The notes under the pieces: generated by a model
Database searches by the model: none
The model's input: the letters and a program-made list of their open reading frames with translations, nothing else
Told to the model about the DNA's origin: nothing
NCBI GenBank assembly: GCA_036266075.1
Contig: DATANV010000031.1
Location: 1 to 54,843, forward strand
Reading direction: 5' to 3'
Origin: VRUE01 sp036266075
GTDB taxonomy: Bacteria > Actinomycetota > Thermoleophilia > Solirubrobacterales > 70-9
DNA: 54,843 nt
In this document: piece by piece, positions 24,629 to 31,161 of the stretch
Position numbering within the stretch: the first letter of the stretch is position 1
How the letters are laid out: each line of letters opens with the position of its first letter
Translations under genes and position numbers: made by a program

Positions 24629-25249
24629 GTGTACTCCTCCCTATGGAGCCCAGAGCTGAGACAGGGAGACATCGTCGGCGAGATTTTCCTTCCCACTATC
24701 GGAACGAATTTCCAGTCGATTGTCGGGGGAACCAGCCTTACCGGTGCTACGGAGAAGCAGCAACACGAAAGGGTGATTATCGGTGGTGATTATCACTACT
24801 TGGTGATCGTCTCACATTGCTGCGAGTTCAACGAGGGTAAGCGCAATAAATTTCTGGTCGCGCGGCTGCAAAGACCGCGACAAAATCTATCGTCAGAGCA
24901 GTACGAGGCACTGCGGCTGAGCAACGATGTCGAGGCCCGCGCAAGCTCAGGTGAGCCCGTGGCTGGGCTTGATTCCTTTCTACTGGATCCCGTGCCAGGC
25001 AGCCTCGACGAGGAGCGCGTCGCTTCTTTCACCTCGATCACGGCGGTGCCGCTTTCGATGAAAGAGGACTTTCGGGCAGCGAAAATCGCCGAGCTCGACC
25101 ACGGGACCAGAATCCTCTTCCGCGCCAAGCTGGCCTGGTTTTTTGGTCGGACCGCCGACGACATACCCGACGCCGAGAAGGCGCCGGCCAAGCTCGAACG
25201 GGCCGACCTGCTGCGCGAAACGCCCGGAGCGACTTCCTCTACGCGGTAA
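24629..25249 (+). CDS. Unrecognised protein, cassette gene 3 (VxVSHCCE motif)
   Basis: 206 residues from GTG. The N-terminus reads RQGDIVGEIFLP and then HYLVIVSHCCEFNEGKRNKFLVARL, a pattern of GD-(strand)-VIVSxxC also seen in SH3-like PemK-type and related proteins; this comparison is speculative. The Cys-Cys-Glu is the only obvious functional-looking cluster. The middle has a GLDSFLLDPVPGSLDEER loop and the end an amphipathic helix (FRAKLAWFFGR). It ends the cassette and overlaps the convergent cysC by 11 bases, so the insertion point abuts that gene. Function unknown; a toxin, nuclease or sensor role is possible. Confidence 0.65.
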   Translation: MYSSLWSPELRQGDIVGEIFLPTIGTNFQSIVGGTSLTGATEKQQHERVIIGGDYHYLVIVSHCCEFNEGKRNKFLVARLQRPRQNLSSEQYEALRLSNDVEARASSGEPVAGLDSFLLDPVPGSLDEERVASFTSITAVPLSMKEDFRAAKIAELDHGTRILFRAKLAWFFGRTADDIPDAEKAPAKLERADLLRETPGATSSTR

Positions 25250-25793
25250 CCGCAGCCGCCGGAATCAGATCCCGCGACTCAAGGTACTCGATCAGCTTCT
25301 GCGCCGACTCCTCAGCCGTTTCGCCTTCGGTGTCGCAGGTGACCTCGGCGTTGTCAGGCGCCTCATACGGATCCGACACGCCCGTGAATTCTTTGATCTC
25401 ACCGGCAAACGCTTTCGCGTAGAGCCCCTTGACGTCGCGCTCGGCGCAGGTGTCGACCGAGGCCTTGACGAAGACCTCGATGAAGCGCTCGCCCATCAGC
25501 TCGCGCGCCTCGCCGCGGATCTCGGCATAGGGCGAGATCGCCGCGGTGATCACCGGCACGCCGTTGCGGCTCAGCAGGTCGGCGACGAAGGCGATGCGGC
25601 GGATGTTGGTGTCGCGGTCCTCTTTGGAGAAGCCGAGCCCCTTGGAGAGGTTTTCGCGGACCACGTCGCCGTCGAGGATCTCCAGCTTCGAGCCGCGCTC
25701 GCGCAGGTGTCCCTCGAGCAGTCTCGAGATCGTCGTCTTGCCGGCTCCGGAGAGCCCAGTGAACCAGAGGGTGAAGCCCTTCTCGCCAGCCAT
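25239..25793 (-). CDS. cysC: Adenylylsulfate (APS) kinase
   Basis: 184 residues. The P-loop GLSGAGKTTIS lies at 13-23. Further landmarks: LDGDVVRENLSKGLGFSKEDRDTNIRR (APS-binding), VITAAISPYAEIRGEARELM, FIEVFVKASVDTCAERDVKGLYAKA, and GVSDPYEAPDNAEV. It phosphorylates APS to PAPS. Since the operon also holds an APS reductase, PAPS is probably needed for sulfation or as an alternative substrate rather than for the main reduction route. It lies 7 bases after sat. Its C-terminal codons overlap the end of cassette gene 3. Confidence 0.95.
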   Translation of the reverse strand: MAGEKGFTLWFTGLSGAGKTTISRLLEGHLRERGSKLEILDGDVVRENLSKGLGFSKEDRDTNIRRIAFVADLLSRNGVPVITAAISPYAEIRGEARELMGERFIEVFVKASVDTCAERDVKGLYAKAFAGEIKEFTGVSDPYEAPDNAEVTCDTEGETAEESAQKLIEYLESRDLIPAAAVTA

Positions 25794-25800
25794 CGCTACG

Positions 25801-26877
25801 TCAGTCCTCCTTGTAAGCGTCGATCAGGATGTCGGCCACCTCGTCACGCGAGAACTCGTGCGGCGGCCTTTCGCCGTTGCCGAGCATTTCGCGGACCTTC
25901 GTCCCGGAGAGGAAAAGGCGTGCCTCTTTGTCGTGGGGGCAGGTCTTGTTCGAAGCGAGCCCCTCACACTCGTTGCACCAGAAGGTGTGCTCGAACATTA
26001 GGGGCTCGATCCCGAGCTCCTCGATGTCGATCTCGTCGAAGATCTTCTGCGCGTCGTAGGTCCCGTAGTAGTCGCCGGCGCCGGCGTGGTCGCGGCCGAC
26101 GATGAAGTGGGTGGCGCCGTAGTTGCGGCGAACGATCGCGTGCAGGACCGCCTCGCGGGGGCCGGCGTAGTGCATCTTCGCCGGCTTCACCCCCAGCATC
26201 ACCCGGTCCCCCGGGTAGTACTTCTCCATCAGCACCTCGTAGCAGCGCATCCGCACGTCGGCGGGGATGTCGCCGGCCTTGGTCTTGCCGATCAGCGGGT
26301 GGATGAAGAGCCCGTCGCAGGTCTCCAGCGCGGCCTTGGTCAGGTACTCGTGGGCACGATGGATCGGGTTGCGGGTCTGGAAGGCGACGATCCGCTTCCA
26401 ACCGCGGTCGGCGAACTCCTGTTTCGTCTCGGCCGGCGTCTTGTAGCGGCGCATGAACGCCTCCTCGTGATCCGGCAGGGCATCGACCTCGATCGGCCCG
26501 GCGATCATCCGGTCGCCCTCCTCGTAGATCGCCGCCACGCCGGGGTGCTCGGCGTCGGTGGTCCCGTAGACCTGCTCCGCCTCGCGCTTGACGTCGCGCT
26601 CCCAGATCTCCTCGACCTTGATCCGCCCCAACGGCTTGCCTTCGTCGCTCGACAGCTCGACCGTGTCGCCGACGGCGCACTCGAGGTCGGTCGCGAGGGT
26701 GATCGGGATCGGCCAGTACTCGCCGGCGACGGTGCGCATCTCGGCGCAGACCCGCTCCCAGTCGGCGGAGCCCTGGAAGCCGGTCAGCGGCGCGAAGCCG
26801 CCGTTGCCGATCATCTCGAAGTCGGCGGTGTGGCGCTCGGAAAGGGTCAGGGACAGCTCAGTCATCGTCTCGCTCAT
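25801..26877 (-). CDS. sat: Sulfate adenylyltransferase (ATP sulfurylase), homomeric type
   Basis: 358 residues. The ATP-sulfurylase signature QTRNPIHRAHEYLTK lies near 165-180, then LLIHPLIGKTK-type sequence, VMLGVKPAKMHYAGPREAVLHA and GRDHAGAGDYYGTYDAQKI (about 262-280). A four-cysteine/His patch, CNECEGLASNKTCPHD (about 298-313), should bind zinc. It converts sulfate and ATP to APS and pyrophosphate. This single-chain form replaces CysDN. It sits between cysH and cysC in the sulfate operon. Confidence 0.95.
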   Translation of the reverse strand: MSETMTELSLTLSERHTADFEMIGNGGFAPLTGFQGSADWERVCAEMRTVAGEYWPIPITLATDLECAVGDTVELSSDEGKPLGRIKVEEIWERDVKREAEQVYGTTDAEHPGVAAIYEEGDRMIAGPIEVDALPDHEEAFMRRYKTPAETKQEFADRGWKRIVAFQTRNPIHRAHEYLTKAALETCDGLFIHPLIGKTKAGDIPADVRMRCYEVLMEKYYPGDRVMLGVKPAKMHYAGPREAVLHAIVRRNYGATHFIVGRDHAGAGDYYGTYDAQKIFDEIDIEELGIEPLMFEHTFWCNECEGLASNKTCPHDKEARLFLSGTKVREMLGNGERPPHEFSRDEVADILIDAYKED

Positions 26878-26931
26878 GCGGGTGTCTCACCAATCGTTCG
26901 GGGAAGGTGTCGGGCGTCTCAGTCGGCGCCG

Positions 26932-27636
26932 CTAGTTGATCCCGCACTCGGTCTTTGCCAGACCGACCCAGCGGCCGTCGCGGGGAGAACCGCCGGGGCC
27001 CACTGGCTTGGTGCAGTGGGTGCAGCCGATCGACGGGTAGCCGTGGTCGTGCAGCGGGTTGTACGGGAGGTGGTGCTCACGGATGTAGTTCCAGACGTCA
27101 CGCTCGGTCCAGTCCGCGATCGGGTTCAGCTTCCAGAGGTCGAATCGCTTGTCCCAGGCGAACTTGGGGGTCTTGGCGCGACTTGCGGAGTCCTCGCGGC
27201 GGACCCCGGCGAGCCAGCAGTCTACGGAAGAGAGCGCGCGGCGCATCGGCTCGATCTTGCGCAGACCGCAGCAGGCGTCCGGATCGCGGTTCCAAAGCTC
27301 ATCCCCGTGCTTCTCGGCCTGCTCCTCGAGGGTCAGGTTGTGAAAGCGATCGAACTCGACTCCGAGGTGCTCGGCCAGCTTGTCCCGCGTCTCGTAGGTC
27401 TCCGGGAAGAGCACGTCGGTGTCGAGGTAGAAGAAGCGCGCCTCGGAGTTGATCTGGCTGGCCAGGTGAGCCGTGACCGAGCTGGTTTTCTGAAACGAGC
27501 AGGCGATGTAGTGACGGTCACCGAAGGTCTCGAACATCCACTCGATCGCCTCGCTGGCGGTGCGTCCCTCGAGGTCGGCGGCAACCGCCTCGGCGTCGAA
27601 CTCTGTGGGGGCTGCGACCGGGCTCATATCGCGCAC
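26932..27636 (-). CDS. cysH: Assimilatory APS reductase ([4Fe-4S] type)
   Basis: 234 residues. Two cysteine pairs, CCGLRKIEP (near 122-123) and GCTHCTKP (near 205-208), ligate the iron-sulfur cluster that marks APS rather than PAPS reductases. The catalytic thiol is in the C-terminal ECGIN. The PP-loop-like ACSFQKTSS region is near 45-53. It reduces APS to sulfite with thioredoxin. The start overlaps the sir gene by 13 bases. Some CysH proteins of this type accept PAPS too; the cluster motif makes APS the likely main substrate. Confidence 0.94.
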   Translation of the reverse strand: MRDMSPVAAPTEFDAEAVAADLEGRTASEAIEWMFETFGDRHYIACSFQKTSSVTAHLASQINSEARFFYLDTDVLFPETYETRDKLAEHLGVEFDRFHNLTLEEQAEKHGDELWNRDPDACCGLRKIEPMRRALSSVDCWLAGVRREDSASRAKTPKFAWDKRFDLWKLNPIADWTERDVWNYIREHHLPYNPLHDHGYPSIGCTHCTKPVGPGGSPRDGRWVGLAKTECGIN

Positions 27637-29465
27637 TCGCCCTCGCCCCGCTCCACTTTGTAGGGGCTCTGGCGGTTCCAGTCGATGAACTGCTGCATCG
27701 TCTCGAGGCTGAACTCAGCCGGCAGCGTGAGGTCCTTGATCTCCGCTTCGAAGCGCTCGGCGCCAGCCCGCTCGGCGAAGGCGTTGAACTCCTCGCCTTC
27801 GTCGCGCTCGGCCTCGTAGAGCTCGATCCAGCGCGCCACGGCCTCCGGCACCCGCTTGGCCGGCAGACGCGACTTCAGCCGCGTGCCGAAGATCACCTCG
27901 CCGCCCTCGTAGTTGCCGCCGATGTGCGGGATGTAAGCGGGCATCTGGCGGCCGCCGACCTTCAGCGAGGCGCCGTAGAAGCCAATGTTGGCGATGTGGT
28001 GCTGGCTGCAGCCGTTCGGGCAGCCGCTCATCTTGATGTGGATCTTGCGGGTCAGCTCGTCTGAGATCTCCATCTCCTCGACCCGCTGCTTGATCGCCCG
28101 GTTGAGGCCCATCGAGCTGGTGATGCCGAGTTTGCAGCTGTCGGTGCCGGGGCAGCTGACGACGTCGGTCACCTCGCGAGCACCCGCCTCGGCGAGATCG
28201 AGCGCTCGCAGCCGCTCGTAGACGTCATAGAGCGCCTCGTCGCGCACCCAGCGCAAGACCAGGTTCTGCTGCACGGTGCTGCGCGCGTGGCCGCCGGTGT
28301 ACTCGCGCATGATCGTCGCCAGGCCGCGGAACTGCTCCGGCGTCAGGTCGCCGCGGTCGATCTTCACCTCGACCGCCGAGAAACCCTCTTGGCGCTGCGA
28401 CTGGACGTTGGCTTCGACGAAGCGGTCGAAGGCGCTGCGGTCGCCGTTCGGCGAGGCGGGCGTGGCGGGCGCGTCCGGGGCGTTCGCCTCCTCCTCGTCG
28501 TCGAAGCGCAGCCGCTCGACCAGCTCGGCGTCGAAGTCGCGCTCGGCGACCCACTCGCCCTGCAGCTCCTCCTCGACCTGCTCGCGGAAGGCGTCGATGC
28601 CGATCTTGTCGATCAGCACCTTGATCCGAGCTCGCGCCCGGTTGACTCGCAGCCACTCCTGGCGGTCGAAGATCCGCAGCGCCGCCTCGGCGACCTTCAG
28701 GTAGTCGCCGTTGTCGGCCTCGACGAACTCGTAGAGGGTCGGCGCGACGCGAGCCATGATCGAGGTGCCGCCGCCGACCCGAACCTCGAACCCCCTGACG
28801 CCGTCGCGCTCGCGGCTGAGAAAGGCGATGTCGTGGATGCCGGTGATCGCCCGGTCCTCGTCGGAGCCGGTGAAGGCGGTCTTGATCTTGCGCGGCATCA
28901 GCTGCGTCGTCGGGTGGCGGACGAAGTAGCGGACGTAGGCGCCGGCGTAGGGCGTCGGGTCGAAGACCTCGTCGGGGGCGATGCCGGCCCAGGGGTCGCC
29001 GGTGACGTTGCGGACCGTGTTGCCGCAGCCCTCGCGTGAGGAGAGGCCGACCTCGGAGATCTCGCGCAGCAGCTCCTCCATGTCGCGCAGCGGCACGTGG
29101 TGGATTTGGATGTTCTGCCGGGTCGTGATGTGACCCTTGTCGAGCGGCGCATACTTCTCGACGACGCTGGCGAAGGCGTCCATCTGCTCCGGCGTGACGC
29201 CACCGAACGGCAGCTTGACGCGGACCATCTGCACGTCGGGCTGGCGCTGGCCGTAGACGCCCTGTTTCAGGCGGAAGCCGATGAACTGCTCTTCGGCCAG
29301 ACGGCCGGAGAGGAACTCCTCCGCTTCGTTGTCGAAGTCGTCGAACTCGCGCTCGATGATCGGGATGACACGACCCGGGACGTTCTCGTAGGTCTCGGGG
29401 TTCTCCAGCGTGCCAGTGCGCCCCTTGCCGCGCTGCTGCTTGTCCTGATCGACGACGACCTCCAC
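27624..29465 (-). CDS. sir: Ferredoxin-type sulfite (or nitrite) reductase
   Basis: 613 residues. Two ferredoxin-like halves and the siroheme/[4Fe-4S] ligands VSCPGTDSCKLG (near 436-447) and SGCPNGCSQHHIANIGFYG (near 479-497) are visible. Early sequence GHITTRQNIQIHHVPL and EGCGNTVRNVTGDPWAG is conserved in the family. Context with cysH and sat makes sulfite-to-sulfide reduction far likelier than nitrite reduction. The GTG start at 29465 lies seven bases after TATTTT on the minus strand, suggesting a leaderless operon mRNA. The preceding 39-base gap holds an imperfect dyad (AAAACCTGA..TTAGGGTATTT). Confidence 0.92.
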   Translation of the reverse strand: MEVVVDQDKQQRGKGRTGTLENPETYENVPGRVIPIIEREFDDFDNEAEEFLSGRLAEEQFIGFRLKQGVYGQRQPDVQMVRVKLPFGGVTPEQMDAFASVVEKYAPLDKGHITTRQNIQIHHVPLRDMEELLREISEVGLSSREGCGNTVRNVTGDPWAGIAPDEVFDPTPYAGAYVRYFVRHPTTQLMPRKIKTAFTGSDEDRAITGIHDIAFLSRERDGVRGFEVRVGGGTSIMARVAPTLYEFVEADNGDYLKVAEAALRIFDRQEWLRVNRARARIKVLIDKIGIDAFREQVEEELQGEWVAERDFDAELVERLRFDDEEEANAPDAPATPASPNGDRSAFDRFVEANVQSQRQEGFSAVEVKIDRGDLTPEQFRGLATIMREYTGGHARSTVQQNLVLRWVRDEALYDVYERLRALDLAEAGAREVTDVVSCPGTDSCKLGITSSMGLNRAIKQRVEEMEISDELTRKIHIKMSGCPNGCSQHHIANIGFYGASLKVGGRQMPAYIPHIGGNYEGGEVIFGTRLKSRLPAKRVPEAVARWIELYEAERDEGEEFNAFAERAGAERFEAEIKDLTLPAEFSLETMQQFIDWNRQSPYKVERGEGECAI

Positions 29466-29504
29466 AGCCAGGAAAATAGCAAAACCTGACAGGGATTAGG
29501 GTAT

Positions 29505-29903
29505 TTAGCCCTGAGCAGCCCTTTTTCGTGCCTGGAGCACGGCCGCGGCTTCGCCGGACTCGGCCACATAGCCACCCTCGGGCGCGAGCGGCAAGCCAGC
29601 CTCCTCCCAGCCGACGATCCCCTCGCTCAGCTTGGCCGCGTCGTAGCCGGCAGCGGCCAGCGCCTCGCTCGCCATCGTCGAGCGATTGCCCCCGCGGCAA
29701 TAGACGACGACCGGCTTTTCCTTGTCGATCTCGCTGCTGCGCCCAACCAGCTCGTCGAGCGGCAGGTGCTTGGCGCCGGCGATGCGGCCAGCGTCCCACT
29801 CGTGATCGGCGCGCACGTCGACCAGCTGCGCGCCCTCATCGAGCAGCTTCTGCGCCTCGTCGCGAGAGACCTCGCGAGCCTCGCCGCCCTGGTCGTCAGC
29901 CAT
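29505..29903 (-). CDS. Rhodanese-domain sulfurtransferase
   Basis: 132 residues. The single rhodanese domain (8-110) has LVDVRADHEWDAGRIAGAKHLPL and the active-site loop VVYCRGGNRSTMAS with C69. A short tail follows. It carries persulfide sulfur and fits just before the sulfate reduction operon, 39 bases upstream of sir. Its start codon directly abuts the dodecin stop, so the two are translated in series. It could supply sulfur for cofactor synthesis or deal with sulfite and sulfide; no partner is identified. Confidence 0.92.
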   Translation of the reverse strand: MADDQGGEAREVSRDEAQKLLDEGAQLVDVRADHEWDAGRIAGAKHLPLDELVGRSSEIDKEKPVVVYCRGGNRSTMASEALAAAGYDAAKLSEGIVGWEEAGLPLAPEGGYVAESGEAAAVLQARKRAAQG

Positions 29904-30113
29904 CTAGTCGACCTCGGTCCCCTCGACCAGGAAGGCGACGCGCACGTGCGCCCGGTACTCGTCGAGGTTCTCGCCACGGATCCCGGTCGAGACGATGTCG
30001 ACGGCGCGGATGTTGCGCAGCGTGCCCTGGGCCTGAGCGAGCGCCTGACGGGCCGCGTCGTCGGTGGACGTCTTGGAGCTGCCGACCAGCTCGATGATCT
30101 TCACGACAGCCAT
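29904..30113 (-). CDS. Dodecin, flavin/CoA-binding protein
   Basis: 69 residues: MAVVKIIELVGSS, DDAARQALAQAQGTLRNIRAVDI and YRAHVRVAFLVEGTEV follow the whole dodecin fold (beta-alpha-beta-beta). Dodecins form 12-mers that store or buffer flavin and in some bacteria CoA. An upstream extension in the same frame is not used: AAGGAGGAG sits six bases before the ATG at 30113. The rhodanese gene follows without a gap. The 30101-30113 part overlaps the preceding small gene. Confidence 0.93.
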   Translation of the reverse strand: MAVVKIIELVGSSKTSTDDAARQALAQAQGTLRNIRAVDIVSTGIRGENLDEYRAHVRVAFLVEGTEVD

Positions 30114-30298
30114 TTTGCTCCTCCTTCGAGATGCTGCTGAACGACGGCCTTGGTGCCGACGCCCTCGACCAACGCCGCCCGCTGCCACGGGCTCGCGGTC
30201 GGCGCCTGCTCAGCCGCCGCCGCGGTCGTCTCGGCGATGAACCGCTCGACCGCCGCGGCAATCGCCGCGGCCTCGTCTGCGCTCGGGGTGCCGGGCAT
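30101..30298 (-). CDS. Small AccE-like (acyl-CoA carboxylase epsilon) candidate
   Basis: 65 residues from the ATG at 30298; a longer form from 30325 adds nine residues. PGTPSADEAAAIAAAVERFIAET, a Gln/Ala/Pro linker and SPWQRAALVEGVG recall the short helix-linker-tryptophan plan of actinobacterial carboxylase epsilon subunits, but the similarity is loose. The next gene, dodecin, begins 13 bases before this gene ends, so the frame is coupled and probably real. Alternatively it is an unrelated small protein. The biotin carboxylase gene lies 8 kb away. Confidence 0.45.
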   Translation of the reverse strand: MPGTPSADEAAAIAAAVERFIAETTAAAAEQAPTASPWQRAALVEGVGTKAVVQQHLEGGAKWLS

Positions 30299-30353
30299 GC
30301 CCCACAGCCTATTCCAATGCCCCAACCGACCGGGAGAGCCCGGAGGCCAAAAA

Positions 30354-30405
30354 TTGACACTTTCGCCTGTGAATTGTTACATTACTTTAACAGAGGTGAT
30401 GTAAC
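30354..30405 (+). promoter_or_regulatory. vapBC promoter and operator
   Basis: A consensus TTGACA (30354-30359) is followed after 18 bases by TACATT (30378-30383). Overlapping it, GTTACATTAC (30376-30385) and GTGATGTAAC (30396-30405) form a dyad matching at nine of ten positions with a ten-base spacer. The right arm touches the antitoxin GTG. This is the layout expected for an autoregulated toxin-antitoxin operon. Confidence 0.8.
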
Positions 30406-30657
30406 GTGGCCCGCATGAAGCGACTGCAGATATCGATCGAGCCCGAGCTGGACGCGGCGGTGGAAAGACGCGCCGAAGAAGAGGGGCTCTCGAAGGCGGA
30501 GGTGATCAGGCGATGCGTGCGGGAGGAGATACGGCCGTTGCCGCCGATAGAGGAGGATCCACTGTTCAAGATGTTCGGCACGGTGTCCAGCGACCGCGAC
30601 GACACCCGGACGATCGACGAGGTCGTTTACGGGCTGGTGGACCGGGACTACCCCTGA
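30406..30657 (+). CDS. vapB: VapB-type ribbon-helix-helix antitoxin
   Basis: 83 residues from GTG, with AGAGGTG seven bases upstream; an ATG three codons later is an alternative. The N-terminal half is a ribbon-helix-helix unit: MKRLQISIEPELDAAVERRAEEEGLSKAEVIRRCVREEI. The acidic tail, DPLFKMFGTVSSDRDDTRTIDEVVYG, should wrap the toxin. It neutralises the PIN toxin coded next and represses the operon via the 30376-30405 dyad. Its TGA overlaps the presumed toxin start region. Confidence 0.88.
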   Translation: MARMKRLQISIEPELDAAVERRAEEEGLSKAEVIRRCVREEIRPLPPIEEDPLFKMFGTVSSDRDDTRTIDEVVYGLVDRDYP

Positions 30658-31055
30658 TATTTGTCGATACGTCTTTCTTGATCGCGGGTTTTGATGATCG
30701 CAACCCGCACCACGAAGCCGCCAAACGGCTCGTCCAGCAGATTTCGGGTCGGCGAATGGTTGCAACCAACCACGTTCGTGGCGAGGGCTGGACGTGGTTT
30801 CGGCGTAAGCGCTGGCACGCCAAAGCAGTGGAGCTCTTGGATGCGCTCGCTGCACAGCCAAGCCATGTCAAAGTCGACTTCGTTTCCCATGAGCTCGAAG
30901 ACGAAGCGCTACGCTGGCTCCGCCGGCACGACGAGCGCGAGTACTCCTTCGTCGACGCCACCAGCTTCGCCTACATGCGCGCGAAGGGCATTCAGGACGC
31001 GCTCGCCTTCGATGGCGACTTCGCAGCCGCCGGCTTCACCGAATTGCGCCCGTAG
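30654..31055 (+). CDS. vapC: VapC-type PIN-domain ribonuclease toxin
   Basis: About 133 residues. PIN acidic residues: Asp in IFVDTSFL, Glu in HVRGEGW, Asp in YSFVDATSF and Asp in LAFDGDF, the usual Mg2+ site that cuts tRNA or rRNA. No ATG, GTG or TTG exists between the upstream stop region and the first catalytic Asp apart from a distant ATG at 30513 inside vapB. The frame opens with CTG (30654), whose TG overlaps the vapB TGA, then ATA. I infer a non-standard, coupled start that keeps toxin output low. The Asp and Glu set is intact, so the toxin looks functional. Confidence 0.82.
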   Translation: MIFVDTSFLIAGFDDRNPHHEAAKRLVQQISGRRMVATNHVRGEGWTWFRRKRWHAKAVELLDALAAQPSHVKVDFVSHELEDEALRWLRRHDEREYSFVDATSFAYMRAKGIQDALAFDGDFAAAGFTELRP

Positions 31056-31062
31056 CTGCCTC

Positions 31063-31161
31063 TGACGGCGGGTGGTCAAGCAGATCAAGAACGCAGGGAG
31101 CGTGGCGTGCTCTGCACGCGAGCGACCGAGGACGCCGATATGCGCCGGCCACCCGCCGTCA
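31063..31161. repeat. Nested inverted repeats between convergent genes
   Basis: TGACGGCGGGTGG (31063-31075) has its exact inverse, CCACCCGCCGTCA, at 31149-31161. Inside lies a tight hairpin GCGTGC-TCT-GCACGC (about 31106-31120). The element fills the gap between vapC and the calcium-repeat protein gene and slightly overlaps the latter's stop. A bidirectional terminator or a small mobile or structured element are both possible. Confidence 0.6.

Noticed and set aside
26086..27663. 525-codon plus-strand frame
   Set aside because: It spans sat and cysH antisense and has no family features; both minus-strand genes are certain.
28225..29799. 524-codon minus-strand frame over sir and rhodanese
   Set aside because: Alternative frame of the sulfite reductase with arginine-rich composition and no motif.
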